Shown here one piece after another: positions 9,403 through 19,267 of a DNA stretch of 64,000 bases; the first letter of the stretch is position 1, and each line of letters starts with the position of its first letter. This DNA comes from Oscillospiraceae bacterium (GTDB lineage: Bacteria; Bacillota; Clostridia; Oscillospirales; Oscillospiraceae), in the NCBI GenBank assembly GCA_015068125.1, contig SVLD01000004.1:27317-91316 (forward strand). Direction: 5' to 3'. The translations under genes and the position numbers were made by a program. Under the pieces are notes generated by a model. It made no database searches. It saw nothing but the letters and a program-made list of their open reading frames with translations, and had not been told where the DNA came from.

Positions 9403-9422
9403 GCAGAATGGAGAATATTATC

Positions 9423-10187
9423 ATGAACAAGTACGAAAGACTGGCCACCAAGCTGGCCAACAGAGAAAAAGTCATCGGCACTACCATGTCTATCCTCAAC
9501 AGCCCCCTGCTGCTGGAGCAGATGAACCGGGAAGATCTGGACTTCGTTCTGCTGGACGGCGAGCATGGTGTGTTCAATACCGAAAATTCCATCCCCATGT
9601 TCCAGGTTGCCCGACTGATGGGCCTGCCCATTTTCTACCGGGTGCAGGATACCAAGTATCACCTCATCGCCAAGACCGTGGACATGGGCGCTGACGGCAT
9701 CATGATCCCCAGAACCGAAACCCTGGAGCAGCTGAGAGCTGCTGTGGATGCTCTGCTGTTCTATCCTGCCGGCCGTAAGGGCTGCGGCGGTTACGGTCAG
9801 CAGCGTGCCGGCGAGACCTTCGAAGACTTCGGCAAGACCCGCTTCCTGATGCCCCAGATCGAGTCCCAGGAGGGCATCGACCTGCTGCCCAAGATGCTGG
9901 AAACTTACGGTGAGTACATCAGCGCCGTCATGATCGGCCCCTACGACCTGTCTGTTATGCTGGGTACCCCCAAGCAGATCGGCACTCCCGTCATGATGGA
10001 GGCGATTCAGAAGATTTTTGATATCAGCAACAGCTACGGCAAGTCCTGCGGCATCTTCTGCGACAACGAAGTGCTGGCACAGAAGTACCGCGACATGGGC
10101 TGCAACGTGCTGTGGACTGCTACCGATAAGGACTTCTTCCTGAAGGGCTATCGGGAAGAGATGGATGTCCTGGCCAACATCAAGTAA
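9423..10187 (+). CDS. HpcH/HpaI-family aldolase
   Basis: 254 aa class II pyruvate-type aldolase. ATG 9423 is preferred to ATG 9408 because GGAG sits 9 bases before it. Motifs seen: FVLLDGEHG near residue 40, a core MGADGIMIPR, the metal ligand in PQIESQEG, and IGPYDLS. The family cleaves 2-keto-3-deoxy sugar acids to pyruvate and an aldehyde (established). Next to a 2-hydroxyacid dehydrogenase and an aldo/keto reductase it fits the last steps of acidic-sugar breakdown. The exact sugar acid is not known. Confidence 0.88.
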   Translation: MNKYERLATKLANREKVIGTTMSILNSPLLLEQMNREDLDFVLLDGEHGVFNTENSIPMFQVARLMGLPIFYRVQDTKYHLIAKTVDMGADGIMIPRTETLEQLRAAVDALLFYPAGRKGCGGYGQQRAGETFEDFGKTRFLMPQIESQEGIDLLPKMLETYGEYISAVMIGPYDLSVMLGTPKQIGTPVMMEAIQKIFDISNSYGKSCGIFCDNEVLAQKYRDMGCNVLWTATDKDFFLKGYREEMDVLANIK

Positions 10188-10211
10188 TCATCAGGAAGAG
10201 AGGAATGTACT

Positions 10212-11171
10212 ATGAAAATTGTTATTTTGGACCATCCCCGGGAAAATCCCGGCGAAATCGACTGGAGCGAATTTGACAAGTATGGCGAAGTGACCCGCTA
10301 TGCAAGAACCATGCCCGAGCAGGTCGTGGAGCGCATCGGCGATGCCGAGGTCGTGTTCCTGAACAAGACCGTCGTTACCAGAGAAGACCTGGAAAAGTGC
10401 CCCAATGTGAAGTTCATCAGCGTCATCGCCACCGGCTACAACACTGTGGACTTCAAGGCTGCTGCTGAGATGGGCATTCCCGTTGCCAATGTGCCCTCCT
10501 ACGGTACTGAGGGTATCGGTCAGCACGCTGTCGCTCTGCTGCTGGAGATCACCAACCATGTCGCTCACCACGATGCCGAAGTGCGCAAGGGCAGAAAGAA
10601 CGGCCCCGGCGACTGGTGTTTCTGGGATTACCCCAGCATTGAGCTGGAAAACAAGGTCATGGGCATTATTGGTCTGGGCCGGATCGGCCAGATCACTTCC
10701 CGGGTTGCTCAGGCCTTCGGCATGAAGGTTCTGGCGTACGATCAGTACCAGAATCCCAACCTGGTTAACGACAACTGCCACTACGCTGACCTGGATACTG
10801 TGCTTTCCAACGCTGATGTGATCGCTCTGCACTGCCCCCTGTTCGCAGAAACTGAGAACATGATCAACAAGGACACCATCGCCAAGATGAAGGACGGCGT
10901 TATCATCATCAATAACAGCCGCGGCGCTCTGGTTGTGGAAGAGGATCTGGCTGAGGCTCTGAAGTCCGGCAAGGTTTACGCCGCCGGTCTGGATGCTGTC
11001 CGGGATGAGCCCATCGCCATGGACAATCCTTTGCTGAGCTGCCCCAACGTGTTCTTTACCCCCCACATCAGCTGGTCTGCCCTGGAAGGCAGACAGCGTC
11101 TGGTAAGCTACTCCCTGGATAACCTGAAGGCCTATCTGGCCGGCAACCCCACTAATGTGGTCAATATGTAA
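10212..11171 (+). CDS. D-isomer 2-hydroxyacid dehydrogenase (glycerate dehydrogenase-like)
   Basis: 319 aa NAD(P)-dependent oxidoreductase. Rossmann motif GIIGLGRIGQ near residue 155; catalytic Arg in NNSRGALV, Glu in the RDEP segment, His in TPHISW, the standard triad of the family. Family members reduce hydroxypyruvate, glyoxylate or 2-keto acids. The gene follows the aldolase by 24 bp, so it may handle pyruvate or a semialdehyde-derived acid from it. Confidence 0.9.
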   Translation: MKIVILDHPRENPGEIDWSEFDKYGEVTRYARTMPEQVVERIGDAEVVFLNKTVVTREDLEKCPNVKFISVIATGYNTVDFKAAAEMGIPVANVPSYGTEGIGQHAVALLLEITNHVAHHDAEVRKGRKNGPGDWCFWDYPSIELENKVMGIIGLGRIGQITSRVAQAFGMKVLAYDQYQNPNLVNDNCHYADLDTVLSNADVIALHCPLFAETENMINKDTIAKMKDGVIIINNSRGALVVEEDLAEALKSGKVYAAGLDAVRDEPIAMDNPLLSCPNVFFTPHISWSALEGRQRLVSYSLDNLKAYLAGNPTNVVNM

Positions 11172-11183
11172 GGAGAAAAGACT

Positions 11184-12179
11184 ATGAAGTATGCTAAGAT
11201 CGAAGGCCTGAATAAGCAGGTTTCCAAGCTGGTGTTTGGCACCGCTACCCCCAAGCTCTTTGCCGCTGTTGCCCCCGGCGCAGGCGAAGCTGAGAAGCAG
11301 GCGGCTTTCGAGCTACTGGATCAGATCTACGCTGCCGGTGTCAACACCTTTGACTGCGCGCACCACTACGGCGAGGAGATCACCGGCATGTGGATGGACG
11401 AGCGCGGCATCCGTGACAACTGCGTTGTCATCACCAAGTGCGCCCACCCCAACCAGTGGAGAGCCCGCGTTACCGACTTTGATATGCTGTCCGACGCTCA
11501 CGACTCCCTGGCGAAATTGAACACCGACTGCATCGATATCTATATGCTCCACCGTGACGACCAGAATGCCGACATCGGCATGATCGTCGAGACTATGAAC
11601 CGCCTGTACAACGAGGGCAAGGTCAAGGTCTTCGGCGGCTCCAACTGGACCCACCAGCGTATCGAGCAGGCCAATGAGTACGCCGCCAAGCACGGCCTGG
11701 AGCCCTTCCGTGTTTCCAGCCCCAACTTCGGCCTGGCTGAGCAGGTTACCGACCCCTGGCGCTGCGACGCTAAGTTCAGCGATCCCTGCGTGACCATCTC
11801 CGGTCCCGAAAATGCCGACGCAAGAGCTTGGTACGCTAAGAACAATATGCCCGTGTTTGCCTATTCCAGCCTGGCAAGAGGCTTCTTCTCCGGCGCTTTC
11901 AAGAGCAGCAACCCCGAGGACGCCAAGAAGATCATGGACGAGCCCGGTATCATCGGCTACTACTGCGACAGCAACATCGAGCGTCTGAGAAGATGCGAAG
12001 AGATCGCTGCCAAGAAGGGTATCACCGTTGCGCAGGCTGCTATGGCTTGGATCTATAACCAGAAGTTCGAGGTCTTTGCTCTGTCCAGCCCTGTGACCCA
12101 GGATCAGATCGACCAGAACATTGCTGCCATTAACATTGAGCTGACCGACGAAGAAGTTGCCTGGCTGAACCTGCAGTAA
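11184..12179 (+). CDS. Aldo/keto reductase
   Basis: 331 aa NADPH-dependent oxidoreductase with a TIM barrel. The tetrad is visible: Asp and Tyr in FDCAHHYGEE, Lys in VVITKCAHP, His in IDIYMLHRDD. Resembles the YdhF/YgdS-like group that reduces sugar aldehydes or ketones. RBS AAGGAGAAAAG. In the same operon as the aldolase and dehydrogenase; probably redox conversion of a sugar or of the aldolase product. Confidence 0.88.
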   Translation: MKYAKIEGLNKQVSKLVFGTATPKLFAAVAPGAGEAEKQAAFELLDQIYAAGVNTFDCAHHYGEEITGMWMDERGIRDNCVVITKCAHPNQWRARVTDFDMLSDAHDSLAKLNTDCIDIYMLHRDDQNADIGMIVETMNRLYNEGKVKVFGGSNWTHQRIEQANEYAAKHGLEPFRVSSPNFGLAEQVTDPWRCDAKFSDPCVTISGPENADARAWYAKNNMPVFAYSSLARGFFSGAFKSSNPEDAKKIMDEPGIIGYYCDSNIERLRRCEEIAAKKGITVAQAAMAWIYNQKFEVFALSSPVTQDQIDQNIAAINIELTDEEVAWLNLQ

Positions 12180-12191
12180 GGAGAATTACTT

Positions 12192-12995
12192 ATGGCTGTA
12201 AAACCCTGGAAGGGCGCGTTCCCTCCGTTCCGTATGTTTGGCAACCTGTACTTTGTGGGTACAGAGCCTGCATCTACCCATATCGTGGATACCGGTGAAG
12301 GCCTGATCATGTTCGACAGCGGTTATCAGCATTCCCTGTACCTGGTCATTGACGGTATGCACCGCCTGGGCCTGGATCCCAAGGACCTGAAGTATATTTT
12401 CCACACCCACGGTCATATCGACCACCTGGGCGGCACCAGAGCGCTGATTGAGCTCACCGGGGCCAAGACCGTTCTGGGTCTGGCAGATCGGGACTATGCC
12501 AACGGCAAGCTGGATCTGACCTATGCCAAGGAACTGGGTATGGAGTATACCGAAGTCTTTGAGCCGGATGTTCTGTGGGAGGGCGGCGAAAGCCTGACCA
12601 TTGGCAATACCACTGTTCAGTGCGTTGCTACCCCTGGCCATACCCCCGGCGCCCTGTCTTATTTCTTCAACGTCACCGACGGTGAAAAAACCTACCGGGC
12701 AGGCTTGCATGGCGGCATGGGCATCAACACCATGTGCCGCAGCTTCCTGGAAAAATACGATCTGCCTTTCTCCCTCCGGGAGGATTTCAAAAAGGCCATG
12801 GATCGGCTGCAGCAGGAAAAGGTGGATATTTTTTTGGGTAACCACATGCAGCACAACCACACCCCTGAGCGCTACAAGCTGCTGATGGCAGGGGATAAGG
12901 AAGCCTTTGTCCATCCTGAGGACTGGGCTGACTACGCCGTCTGGGCAAAAAACAATCTGATCCAGATGGAAGAGAAAGAGAATAAACAGCAATAA
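12192..12995 (+). CDS. Metallo-beta-lactamase-fold hydrolase
   Basis: 267 aa cytoplasmic MBL protein, a different branch from the three ComEC-like ones upstream. Canonical zinc motif HTHGHIDHLGG (H73, H75, D77, H78) and a downstream His in TPGHTPG. Such enzymes hydrolyse lactones, thioesters or similar bonds. In this operon a lactonase role on a sugar-acid lactone is plausible but unproven. Confidence 0.85.
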   Translation: MAVKPWKGAFPPFRMFGNLYFVGTEPASTHIVDTGEGLIMFDSGYQHSLYLVIDGMHRLGLDPKDLKYIFHTHGHIDHLGGTRALIELTGAKTVLGLADRDYANGKLDLTYAKELGMEYTEVFEPDVLWEGGESLTIGNTTVQCVATPGHTPGALSYFFNVTDGEKTYRAGLHGGMGINTMCRSFLEKYDLPFSLREDFKKAMDRLQQEKVDIFLGNHMQHNHTPERYKLLMAGDKEAFVHPEDWADYAVWAKNNLIQMEEKENKQQ

Positions 12996-13000
12996 AAAAT

Positions 13001-13046
13001 CGGAACGGAGGCTGCCGGGGGAGATCCCGGCTGACCTCCGATTCCG
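13001..13046 (+). terminator. Large hairpin, possible partial terminator
   Basis: Nested stems CGGAA/TTCCG, GGAGG/CCTCC and GCCGGG/CCCGGC. Only GGGTTT follows, so termination is probably weak. Confidence 0.45.
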
Positions 13047-13073
13047 GGTTTACGAAGAACAAAGAGGATTACT

Positions 13074-13757
13074 ATGGATTTTATTTCCGGCCGCGGCGCC
13101 AAATTTTACGAATTTTGCACTAAGATGTATGAGCTGATGTGGCTGAATGTTCTGGTGTTTGTCACTAGCCTGCCCATTGTTACTATCGGTGCATCCTTTT
13201 CCGCCATGCACTATGTCCTGGTGAAGATTTACCGGGATGAGGAAGAGAAGATCACCAAGGATTTTTTTAAGTCCTTCGGCAAGAATTTTCTGCAGGCGAC
13301 TTTGATTTGGTTGATCTATCTGGCGATTTTCGGCTTCCTGCTGACGCTGGATTATATAAGACGGCTGCTGCAAAATCCCACCTTGGAGTATTTGAAGCTG
13401 CTGGTGCCGGTGCTGGCTTTTATCGCGATATTGAGCCTGTGCTGGGTGTTCGTTCTGCAATCCCGATATAAGCTGAGCATAAAAGATATTTTCGCGTTTT
13501 CCTTTACCCGCATTATCGCATTCCCCATTCGTACCATCTTCATGGCGCTGACCCTGATTTTGCCTGTGGTATTTGTTTGTATCGCGCCTGGCTTGGCTAT
13601 TATCGCAGTGCTGTTGGGAATTTCCGTTCCCGGTATCTTAAGCACCTGCTTCTACAATAAGGCTCTGGAAGTCATGGAAGATGACTCTGCCAAGGAACAG
13701 CCGGAAACACCTCAGGAGGAAGAACCCTCCGATGAACAGGAAGATAATCTCGAATAA
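13074..13757 (+). CDS. YesL-like (DUF624) membrane protein
   Basis: 227 aa integral membrane protein with about five hydrophobic segments and an acidic C-terminal tail (about residues 200-227). The N-terminal pattern, a short polar start then FCTKMYELMWLNVLVF and TSLPIVTIGASFSAMHYV, is that of the DUF624/YesL family. Genes of this family sit next to LplB/YtcP-type sugar importers, for example in the B. subtilis rhamnogalacturonan locus (established association). The molecular role is not known; it may assist the transporter. Confidence 0.88.
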   Translation: MDFISGRGAKFYEFCTKMYELMWLNVLVFVTSLPIVTIGASFSAMHYVLVKIYRDEEEKITKDFFKSFGKNFLQATLIWLIYLAIFGFLLTLDYIRRLLQNPTLEYLKLLVPVLAFIAILSLCWVFVLQSRYKLSIKDIFAFSFTRIIAFPIRTIFMALTLILPVVFVCIAPGLAIIAVLLGISVPGILSTCFYNKALEVMEDDSAKEQPETPQEEEPSDEQEDNLE

Positions 13758-13786
13758 CGAATTTACATAGTAATGAGGTAAAAACA

Positions 13787-15625
13787 ATGGAAAATCAGAT
13801 CAATAACATTCCCCGTCCCGAGCATCCCCGGCCGGATTTTGTCCGGGATACCTTCTGCAACCTCAACGGCACCTGGCAGTTCGCTTTTGACGATGCAGAT
13901 GTAGGCCTGAAAGACGGCTGGTATCGCAGCGGTTATGAACTGGAGAAGAAGATCGTTGTACCTTTCTGCTATCAGTGCGAAGCCAGCGGCATCGGCCCTA
14001 CCGATGAGATACATCCTGTGATCTGGTATCGCCGGAGCTTTACCGTGCCTGCCGAAATGCAGGGCAGACGGATCCTGCTGCGGTTTGGTGCTGTGGATTT
14101 TGAGGCGATGGTCTATGTCAACGGCCAGGCTGTGGGCGGTCACAAGGGCGGCTACACCCCCTTCGCTCTGGACATCACCCCCTTCCTGCAGGACGGCGAG
14201 AATGACCTGTGCGTCCGGGTGGTGGACCGTCCCGATCCTGTCCAGCCCAGAGGTAAGCAGAACTGGAACCGCGGTCTGATGGGCTGCTGGTACACACCTA
14301 CCAGCGGTATTTGGCAGACGGTGTACCTGGAGGCTGTCAGCGATCTGTATGTGGATTACATCCACATTACCCCCGATATCGATAAGGGCTATGCCTATGC
14401 AGAAATCATGCTCAATCGCAAGCCCGATGAGAAAGTGTACATCAATCTGAATGTCAGCCTCAAGGGCCAGGAAGTCCGTGAGGTCATGGTTTCCACCGTC
14501 AACCGCAGCGTGGTGGCAACCATCGATATGAACACCAATATTACCCACATTCCCGTAGAAATGTGGAGCATCCGCAAGCCCTCTCTGTACGATGTCCGAG
14601 CTCAGGTCATCAGCGCCGGCAAGGTGCTGGATCAGGTGGATACCTACTTCGGTATGCGTAAGGTGGAAGTCCGTGACGGCGTCATCTATCTGAACAATAA
14701 GCGGCTGTATCAGCGCCTGATCCTGGACCAGGGCTACTGGCCGGACACCCTGATTACCCCGCCCAGTGACGAAGCCATCCGGGAGGATCTGGAGTGGACG
14801 ATTCGGTTTGGCTACAACGGTGCCAGAAAGCACCAGAAGGTGGAAGATCCCCGGTACTACTACTGGGCAGATAAGATGGGCGTTCTGGTCTGGGGCGAGC
14901 TGCCCAGTCCCTACGCCTACACCGATGAAACGGTGGAAAATCTGTCTTCTACCATGCTGGAGTTCATCCGCCGTGACTTCAACCATCCCTGCATCATCAC
15001 TTGGGTGCCACTGAACGAAAGCTGGGGCGTGCCCAACATTCTGCATAATCCCCGCCAGCAGATGACGGCCTCCATGATGTACTACATGACCAAGGCTGCC
15101 GACGGCACCCGCCTTTGCTCCGGTAACGACGGTTGGGAACAGATGCACACCGACATTTGTGCGCTGCACGATTACGCTGCGGAGAAGCGGATCCTGGACG
15201 AGCATTTTGCCGACCGGGAATATGTGGAAAGAAGCACCTGCGATTCTCTGCGCTGCTATGCTGACGGTCACAAGCCCAGCGGCAACGAGGCCTTTATGGT
15301 CACCGAGTTTGGCGGCATCGCCTTTGAGAACATCGGACCTCAGGGTGAAATGGGCGGCATGAACACCTGGGGCTACCATGGCAAGGTCACCGACGAAGAG
15401 AAGTTCTTCGCCCGGTTCAAGGAAGCCATGGATGCCGTTGTGGAGATCCCCTACAACCAGGGCTACTGCTACACCCAGCTTACCGATGTCATGCAGGAGA
15501 TCAACGGCCTGCTGACCCCGGATCGCAAGCCCAAGATGGATGTGGAGCGTGTTCGCCAGTTGAACCGCAACCCCGATTGGCACGGCGACCGGGATATGAA
15601 GGATGCAATTGCTTCCGCATGGTAA
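13787..15625 (+). CDS. Glycoside hydrolase family 2 enzyme
   Basis: 612 aa, no signal peptide, so it acts on imported oligosaccharides. Order: sugar-binding jelly-roll domain (about 1-180), immunoglobulin-like domain (about 185-280), TIM barrel (about 285-590). The acid/base is E411 in VPLNESWG and the nucleophile is E507 in VTEFGG. Shorter than LacZ and near beta-glucuronidase/beta-galactosidase length. RBS ATGAGGTAAAAAC. The sugar removed cannot be told from these motifs. Confidence 0.9.
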   Translation: MENQINNIPRPEHPRPDFVRDTFCNLNGTWQFAFDDADVGLKDGWYRSGYELEKKIVVPFCYQCEASGIGPTDEIHPVIWYRRSFTVPAEMQGRRILLRFGAVDFEAMVYVNGQAVGGHKGGYTPFALDITPFLQDGENDLCVRVVDRPDPVQPRGKQNWNRGLMGCWYTPTSGIWQTVYLEAVSDLYVDYIHITPDIDKGYAYAEIMLNRKPDEKVYINLNVSLKGQEVREVMVSTVNRSVVATIDMNTNITHIPVEMWSIRKPSLYDVRAQVISAGKVLDQVDTYFGMRKVEVRDGVIYLNNKRLYQRLILDQGYWPDTLITPPSDEAIREDLEWTIRFGYNGARKHQKVEDPRYYYWADKMGVLVWGELPSPYAYTDETVENLSSTMLEFIRRDFNHPCIITWVPLNESWGVPNILHNPRQQMTASMMYYMTKAADGTRLCSGNDGWEQMHTDICALHDYAAEKRILDEHFADREYVERSTCDSLRCYADGHKPSGNEAFMVTEFGGIAFENIGPQGEMGGMNTWGYHGKVTDEEKFFARFKEAMDAVVEIPYNQGYCYTQLTDVMQEINGLLTPDRKPKMDVERVRQLNRNPDWHGDRDMKDAIASAW

Positions 15626-15651
15626 TAGAAACTGAAAGGGAGGAAAACCCA

Positions 15652-17811
15652 ATGGATCGGTTAGAAAAACTCCTGTCGCAAATGTCTGTCCATGACAAAA
15701 TCGGACAGCTGACACAGTATAACGCGATGCTGTTTACCGAAACCTCCGCCGAAATTACCGGCCCCCAGCAGAAGCTGGGCTTGACCGATGAAGATCTGGC
15801 GGCGGTGGGCAGCGTGCTGAACTTTTCCTCTGTTCAGGAGGTAAAGGATATTCAGACTGCGCATTTGCAGAATGATCCCAATCAAATTCCCATTGTCTTT
15901 ATGATGGATGTGATCCATGGCTATCGCACCGTTTATCCCATCCCCCTTGCGCTGGGCTGCTCCTTTGATCCCCAGATTGCTGAGGAATGTTCCCGGGTGG
16001 CTGCCCGGGAGGCATCTGCCGATGGCGTGCATGTTACCTTTACGCCTATGGTGGACTATGTCCGGGATGCCCGGTGGGGTCGGGTCATGGAGACCTGCGG
16101 CGAAGAGCCCCGGCTGACCTCTGCTCTGGCCGCGGCACAGATTCGTGGTTTCCACGGTGACGGCATGGAAAAGCCCGGCAATCTGGCCACCTGCGTGAAG
16201 CATTACGCCGGCTACGGCGGCGCGGAGGCCGGTAGAGATTACAACCTGGTGGAAGTTTCCGAAAGAGAACTGCGGGAGTATTACCTGCCTGCTTATAAGG
16301 CTTGCCTGGATGCAGGCGCACCCATGGTCATGCCCTCTTTCAACTCCCTCAACGGCGTGCCCTCCATCGCCAATTCCATGCTGATGCAGGATATCCTGCG
16401 AAAGGAATGGGGCTTTGACGGCGTGGTCATCAGCGACTACAATGCCATCGGCGAGCTGCTGCCCCATGGCGTTGCCGCAGATCAGAAGGAGGCCGCGAAG
16501 CTGGCTTTCGAGAACACCTGCGACATTGAGATGTGCTCCAGCGGTTATTTCCACCATCTGGAGAGCCTGATCAATGAGGGCGTCTTTACCATGGAGCAGC
16601 TGGACGCTGCTGTGATGCGGGTGCTGAAATTCAAAGATCAGCTGGGTCTGTTTGACGATCCTTACCACGGCGCGGATGAGAAATTGGCAAGCAGCCTCTT
16701 CCTCTGCGACGCGCATAGAGAGGTGGTCAAAAAAGCGGCAGCGGAATCCGCTGTTCTGCTGAAAAATGAGGGGCTGCTGCCCCTGTCCGAAAAGCTGTCC
16801 AAGGTTGCCGTCATCGGTCCCTTTGCCGATGAACATGGCATCAACGGTTTCTGGAGTGCCCACGGTAAAAATGAAGAAACCACCACAGTCTTCGAAGGCA
16901 TCCGGAACATCCTGGGTGCGGATAAAGTCGTGACAGCCAAGGGCTGCGGCAACCTGTGGGATGACAAAGACTGCTCCGGCTTTGCCGAAGCAGTGGAAAT
17001 GGCCAAGGCTGCCGATGCGGTGGTGCTGTGCCTGGGCGAGCCCCAGAATTACAGCGGCGAAGGCAACTGCCGTACCGATCTGCGTCTGCCCGGTCTCCAG
17101 GAGGCGCTGGCAAAGCAGGTTATCGCAGCAAATCCCAACACAGCGGTGGTTCTGTTCAATGGCCGTCCTCTGGATGTATCCTTGCTGGATAAGATCGCGC
17201 CTGCGATACTGACCATGTGGTTCCCCGGCACCGAGGGCGGAAGCGCCGCCGCGGAGCTGCTGTTCGGCAAGTGCAATCCCTGCGGCAAGCTGAGCATGAG
17301 CTTCCCCCACAATGTGGGTCAGTGCCCCATTTACTACAACCATCCCAATACCGGCCGTCCCCGCTGGCGCAGCCAGCCGGATCACAGAGGCTACGCGTCG
17401 GATTATATCGACTGCGCCACGCTGCCCCTGTATTCCTTCGGCCACGGTTTGAGCTATTCCAATTTTGTGTACAGCGATCTGACTTTGTCTTCCAAGACTT
17501 TGACTTCCGATGGCAGCATCCGGGTCAGCGTGAAAGTCCGCAACGACAGCAGCGTTCCCGGCAAGGAAGTGGTGCAGCTGTATATGCGGGATCTGGTAGG
17601 CTCGGTGGTTCGCCCGGTGCAGCAGCTCATTGCCTTTGAGAAGCTGAGTTTTGAAGCCGGTGAGGAAAAGACTGTTACCTTTACCGTTACGGAAGAAATG
17701 CTGCGTTTCTGGAATATGAAGGGCGAGCATATCTCCGAAAAGGGCGATTTTACCCTGATGATCGGTCATGCAGACCACTTTGTTCTGTCCGACGCGTTCC
17801 AATTGGTTTAA
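15652..17811 (+). CDS. Glycoside hydrolase family 3 enzyme (beta-glucosidase/xylosidase type)
   Basis: 719 aa, no signal peptide. ATG 15652 follows AGGGAGGAAA; open frame upstream overlaps the GH2 gene and is not used. The (beta/alpha)8 domain carries the nucleophile D262 in VISDYNAI and the substrate-binding KHYAGYGG; then the alpha/beta sandwich domain and a C-terminal fibronectin III-like domain (about 600-715). A classic three-domain BglX-type enzyme acting on beta-linked residues at the non-reducing end. Confidence 0.92.
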   Translation: MDRLEKLLSQMSVHDKIGQLTQYNAMLFTETSAEITGPQQKLGLTDEDLAAVGSVLNFSSVQEVKDIQTAHLQNDPNQIPIVFMMDVIHGYRTVYPIPLALGCSFDPQIAEECSRVAAREASADGVHVTFTPMVDYVRDARWGRVMETCGEEPRLTSALAAAQIRGFHGDGMEKPGNLATCVKHYAGYGGAEAGRDYNLVEVSERELREYYLPAYKACLDAGAPMVMPSFNSLNGVPSIANSMLMQDILRKEWGFDGVVISDYNAIGELLPHGVAADQKEAAKLAFENTCDIEMCSSGYFHHLESLINEGVFTMEQLDAAVMRVLKFKDQLGLFDDPYHGADEKLASSLFLCDAHREVVKKAAAESAVLLKNEGLLPLSEKLSKVAVIGPFADEHGINGFWSAHGKNEETTTVFEGIRNILGADKVVTAKGCGNLWDDKDCSGFAEAVEMAKAADAVVLCLGEPQNYSGEGNCRTDLRLPGLQEALAKQVIAANPNTAVVLFNGRPLDVSLLDKIAPAILTMWFPGTEGGSAAAELLFGKCNPCGKLSMSFPHNVGQCPIYYNHPNTGRPRWRSQPDHRGYASDYIDCATLPLYSFGHGLSYSNFVYSDLTLSSKTLTSDGSIRVSVKVRNDSSVPGKEVVQLYMRDLVGSVVRPVQQLIAFEKLSFEAGEEKTVTFTVTEEMLRFWNMKGEHISEKGDFTLMIGHADHFVLSDAFQLV

Positions 17812-17830
17812 CCATAGAAGGAGGCTAATT

Positions 17831-19198
17831 ATGGCGAAAACAGTGATTTCTGTTCTGGAGTTTGGCGCCAAGCCCGGCAGCTCTGAGGTTCAGACTGCGG
17901 CATTCCAGGCGGCTCTGGATAAGGCCTTTTTGATGGGCGGCGCTACGGTGGAAGTGCCCGCTGGCCGGTACTATATCGGCGGTGTCCGTCTGCGTTCCCA
18001 TACCACCTTGCTGCTGCGCTCCGGCGCGGAAGTTTACGGCACCCGGAATCCCGAGGACTACTGCTTCATCCATAAGGATCAGCTGGAGCCCCTGCCTGCC
18101 GATCAGCTCACCGATAAGCCCTGGGAGCCTTTTGTCAAGGGCGTTCAGCGCTGCTACGACTTTATGGTCAAGGCCGGCGGCCGCTGGAACAACGGCATTA
18201 TCCGGGCTGTCAACGCTGAGGATATCGCCATCATCGGCGAGCCCGGCTCCGTCATTGACGGCCAGGACTGCTACGATGAAATCGGCGAGGAGCGTTACAG
18301 AGGCCCTCACGGCATCAGTATGCACAACTGCCGGGGCATTACCTTCCGGGGCTACACCATCCGCAATACCGGCGACTGGGCACACAGCGTGTTCTTCTCC
18401 ACGGATATTCTCATGGAGGGTGTGACGGTGCTGGCCGGTCACGATGGCATTCACTGCACCTGCTGCACCAACCTGCGGATTCTGGACAGTGAGTTCTACA
18501 CCGGTGATGACTGCGTAGCCGGCTTCGGTAATGTCAATACCCTGGTCAGCAACTGTATCTGCAACACCGCTTGCTCCGGTCTGCGCTTCGGCGGCACCAA
18601 TGCCCTGATCCGGGACTGCAAATTCTTCGGCCCTGCCAAGTATTTCTTCCGTGGCAGCCTGAGCCTGGAGGAAAAGAAGAGCGGTGCCCAGGCGCAGAAG
18701 CCCCATCGGGTGAATATGCTCTCCGTGTTTACGTATTACGCCGACTTCTCCGTGGATATCCCGGAGCAGCCCGGTAATATCATCATCGAAAACTGTACTG
18801 TGGATAATGTGGACCGCTTCCTGCACTACAACTACTCCGGCAACGAGCGTTGGCAGGCACACCGGCCCCTGGAATCCGTGAAGTTCGAAAACATAGAGGC
18901 CACCGGTATCGGCATGCCCCTGACGGCTTATGGCTCTGCCGATGTTCCTCTGACCCTGACCATGCGGAATGTGAATGTGTCCTTCCGTGATGAGGTGGAA
19001 AACACCGCGTTCCTCCATACCGCCCACTACGATCGGATCCTGCTGGAGAACATCACCGTCAACAAACGGCCGGATGCCCCCCTCATTAAGGACTGGACCG
19101 GCGGCGGTGACATTGTGTTCCGAAATGTCAGCTATGATGCACCCCAGGAGGATTGGGTTAAGGTCACTGACGAACCCTTTATCTGCAAGGCTATTTGA
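17831..19198 (+). CDS. GH28-like (polygalacturonase-fold) protein
   Basis: 455 aa, cytoplasmic, start ATG 17831 with GAAGGAGG. It begins with the beta-helix entry pattern of pectinases (FGAKPGSSEVQTAAFQAAL), then right-handed beta-helix repeats. The double Asp in TGDDCVAGFG and an earlier HDGIH are kept, but the usual catalytic GHG is replaced by SGLRFGG and no RIK motif is visible. It may hydrolyse uronic-acid oligosaccharides by a changed mechanism or belong to a sister family. Position after GH2 and GH3 suits debranching of a pectin-like glycan. Confidence 0.82.
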   Translation: MAKTVISVLEFGAKPGSSEVQTAAFQAALDKAFLMGGATVEVPAGRYYIGGVRLRSHTTLLLRSGAEVYGTRNPEDYCFIHKDQLEPLPADQLTDKPWEPFVKGVQRCYDFMVKAGGRWNNGIIRAVNAEDIAIIGEPGSVIDGQDCYDEIGEERYRGPHGISMHNCRGITFRGYTIRNTGDWAHSVFFSTDILMEGVTVLAGHDGIHCTCCTNLRILDSEFYTGDDCVAGFGNVNTLVSNCICNTACSGLRFGGTNALIRDCKFFGPAKYFFRGSLSLEEKKSGAQAQKPHRVNMLSVFTYYADFSVDIPEQPGNIIIENCTVDNVDRFLHYNYSGNERWQAHRPLESVKFENIEATGIGMPLTAYGSADVPLTLTMRNVNVSFRDEVENTAFLHTAHYDRILLENITVNKRPDAPLIKDWTGGGDIVFRNVSYDAPQEDWVKVTDEPFICKAI

Positions 19199-19267
19199 GT
19201 GAGATACCCAAGCGACACGAAAGTGTTTTATAATTTCGCAACAAACAACAGAAAGGAAGCATCAAAA

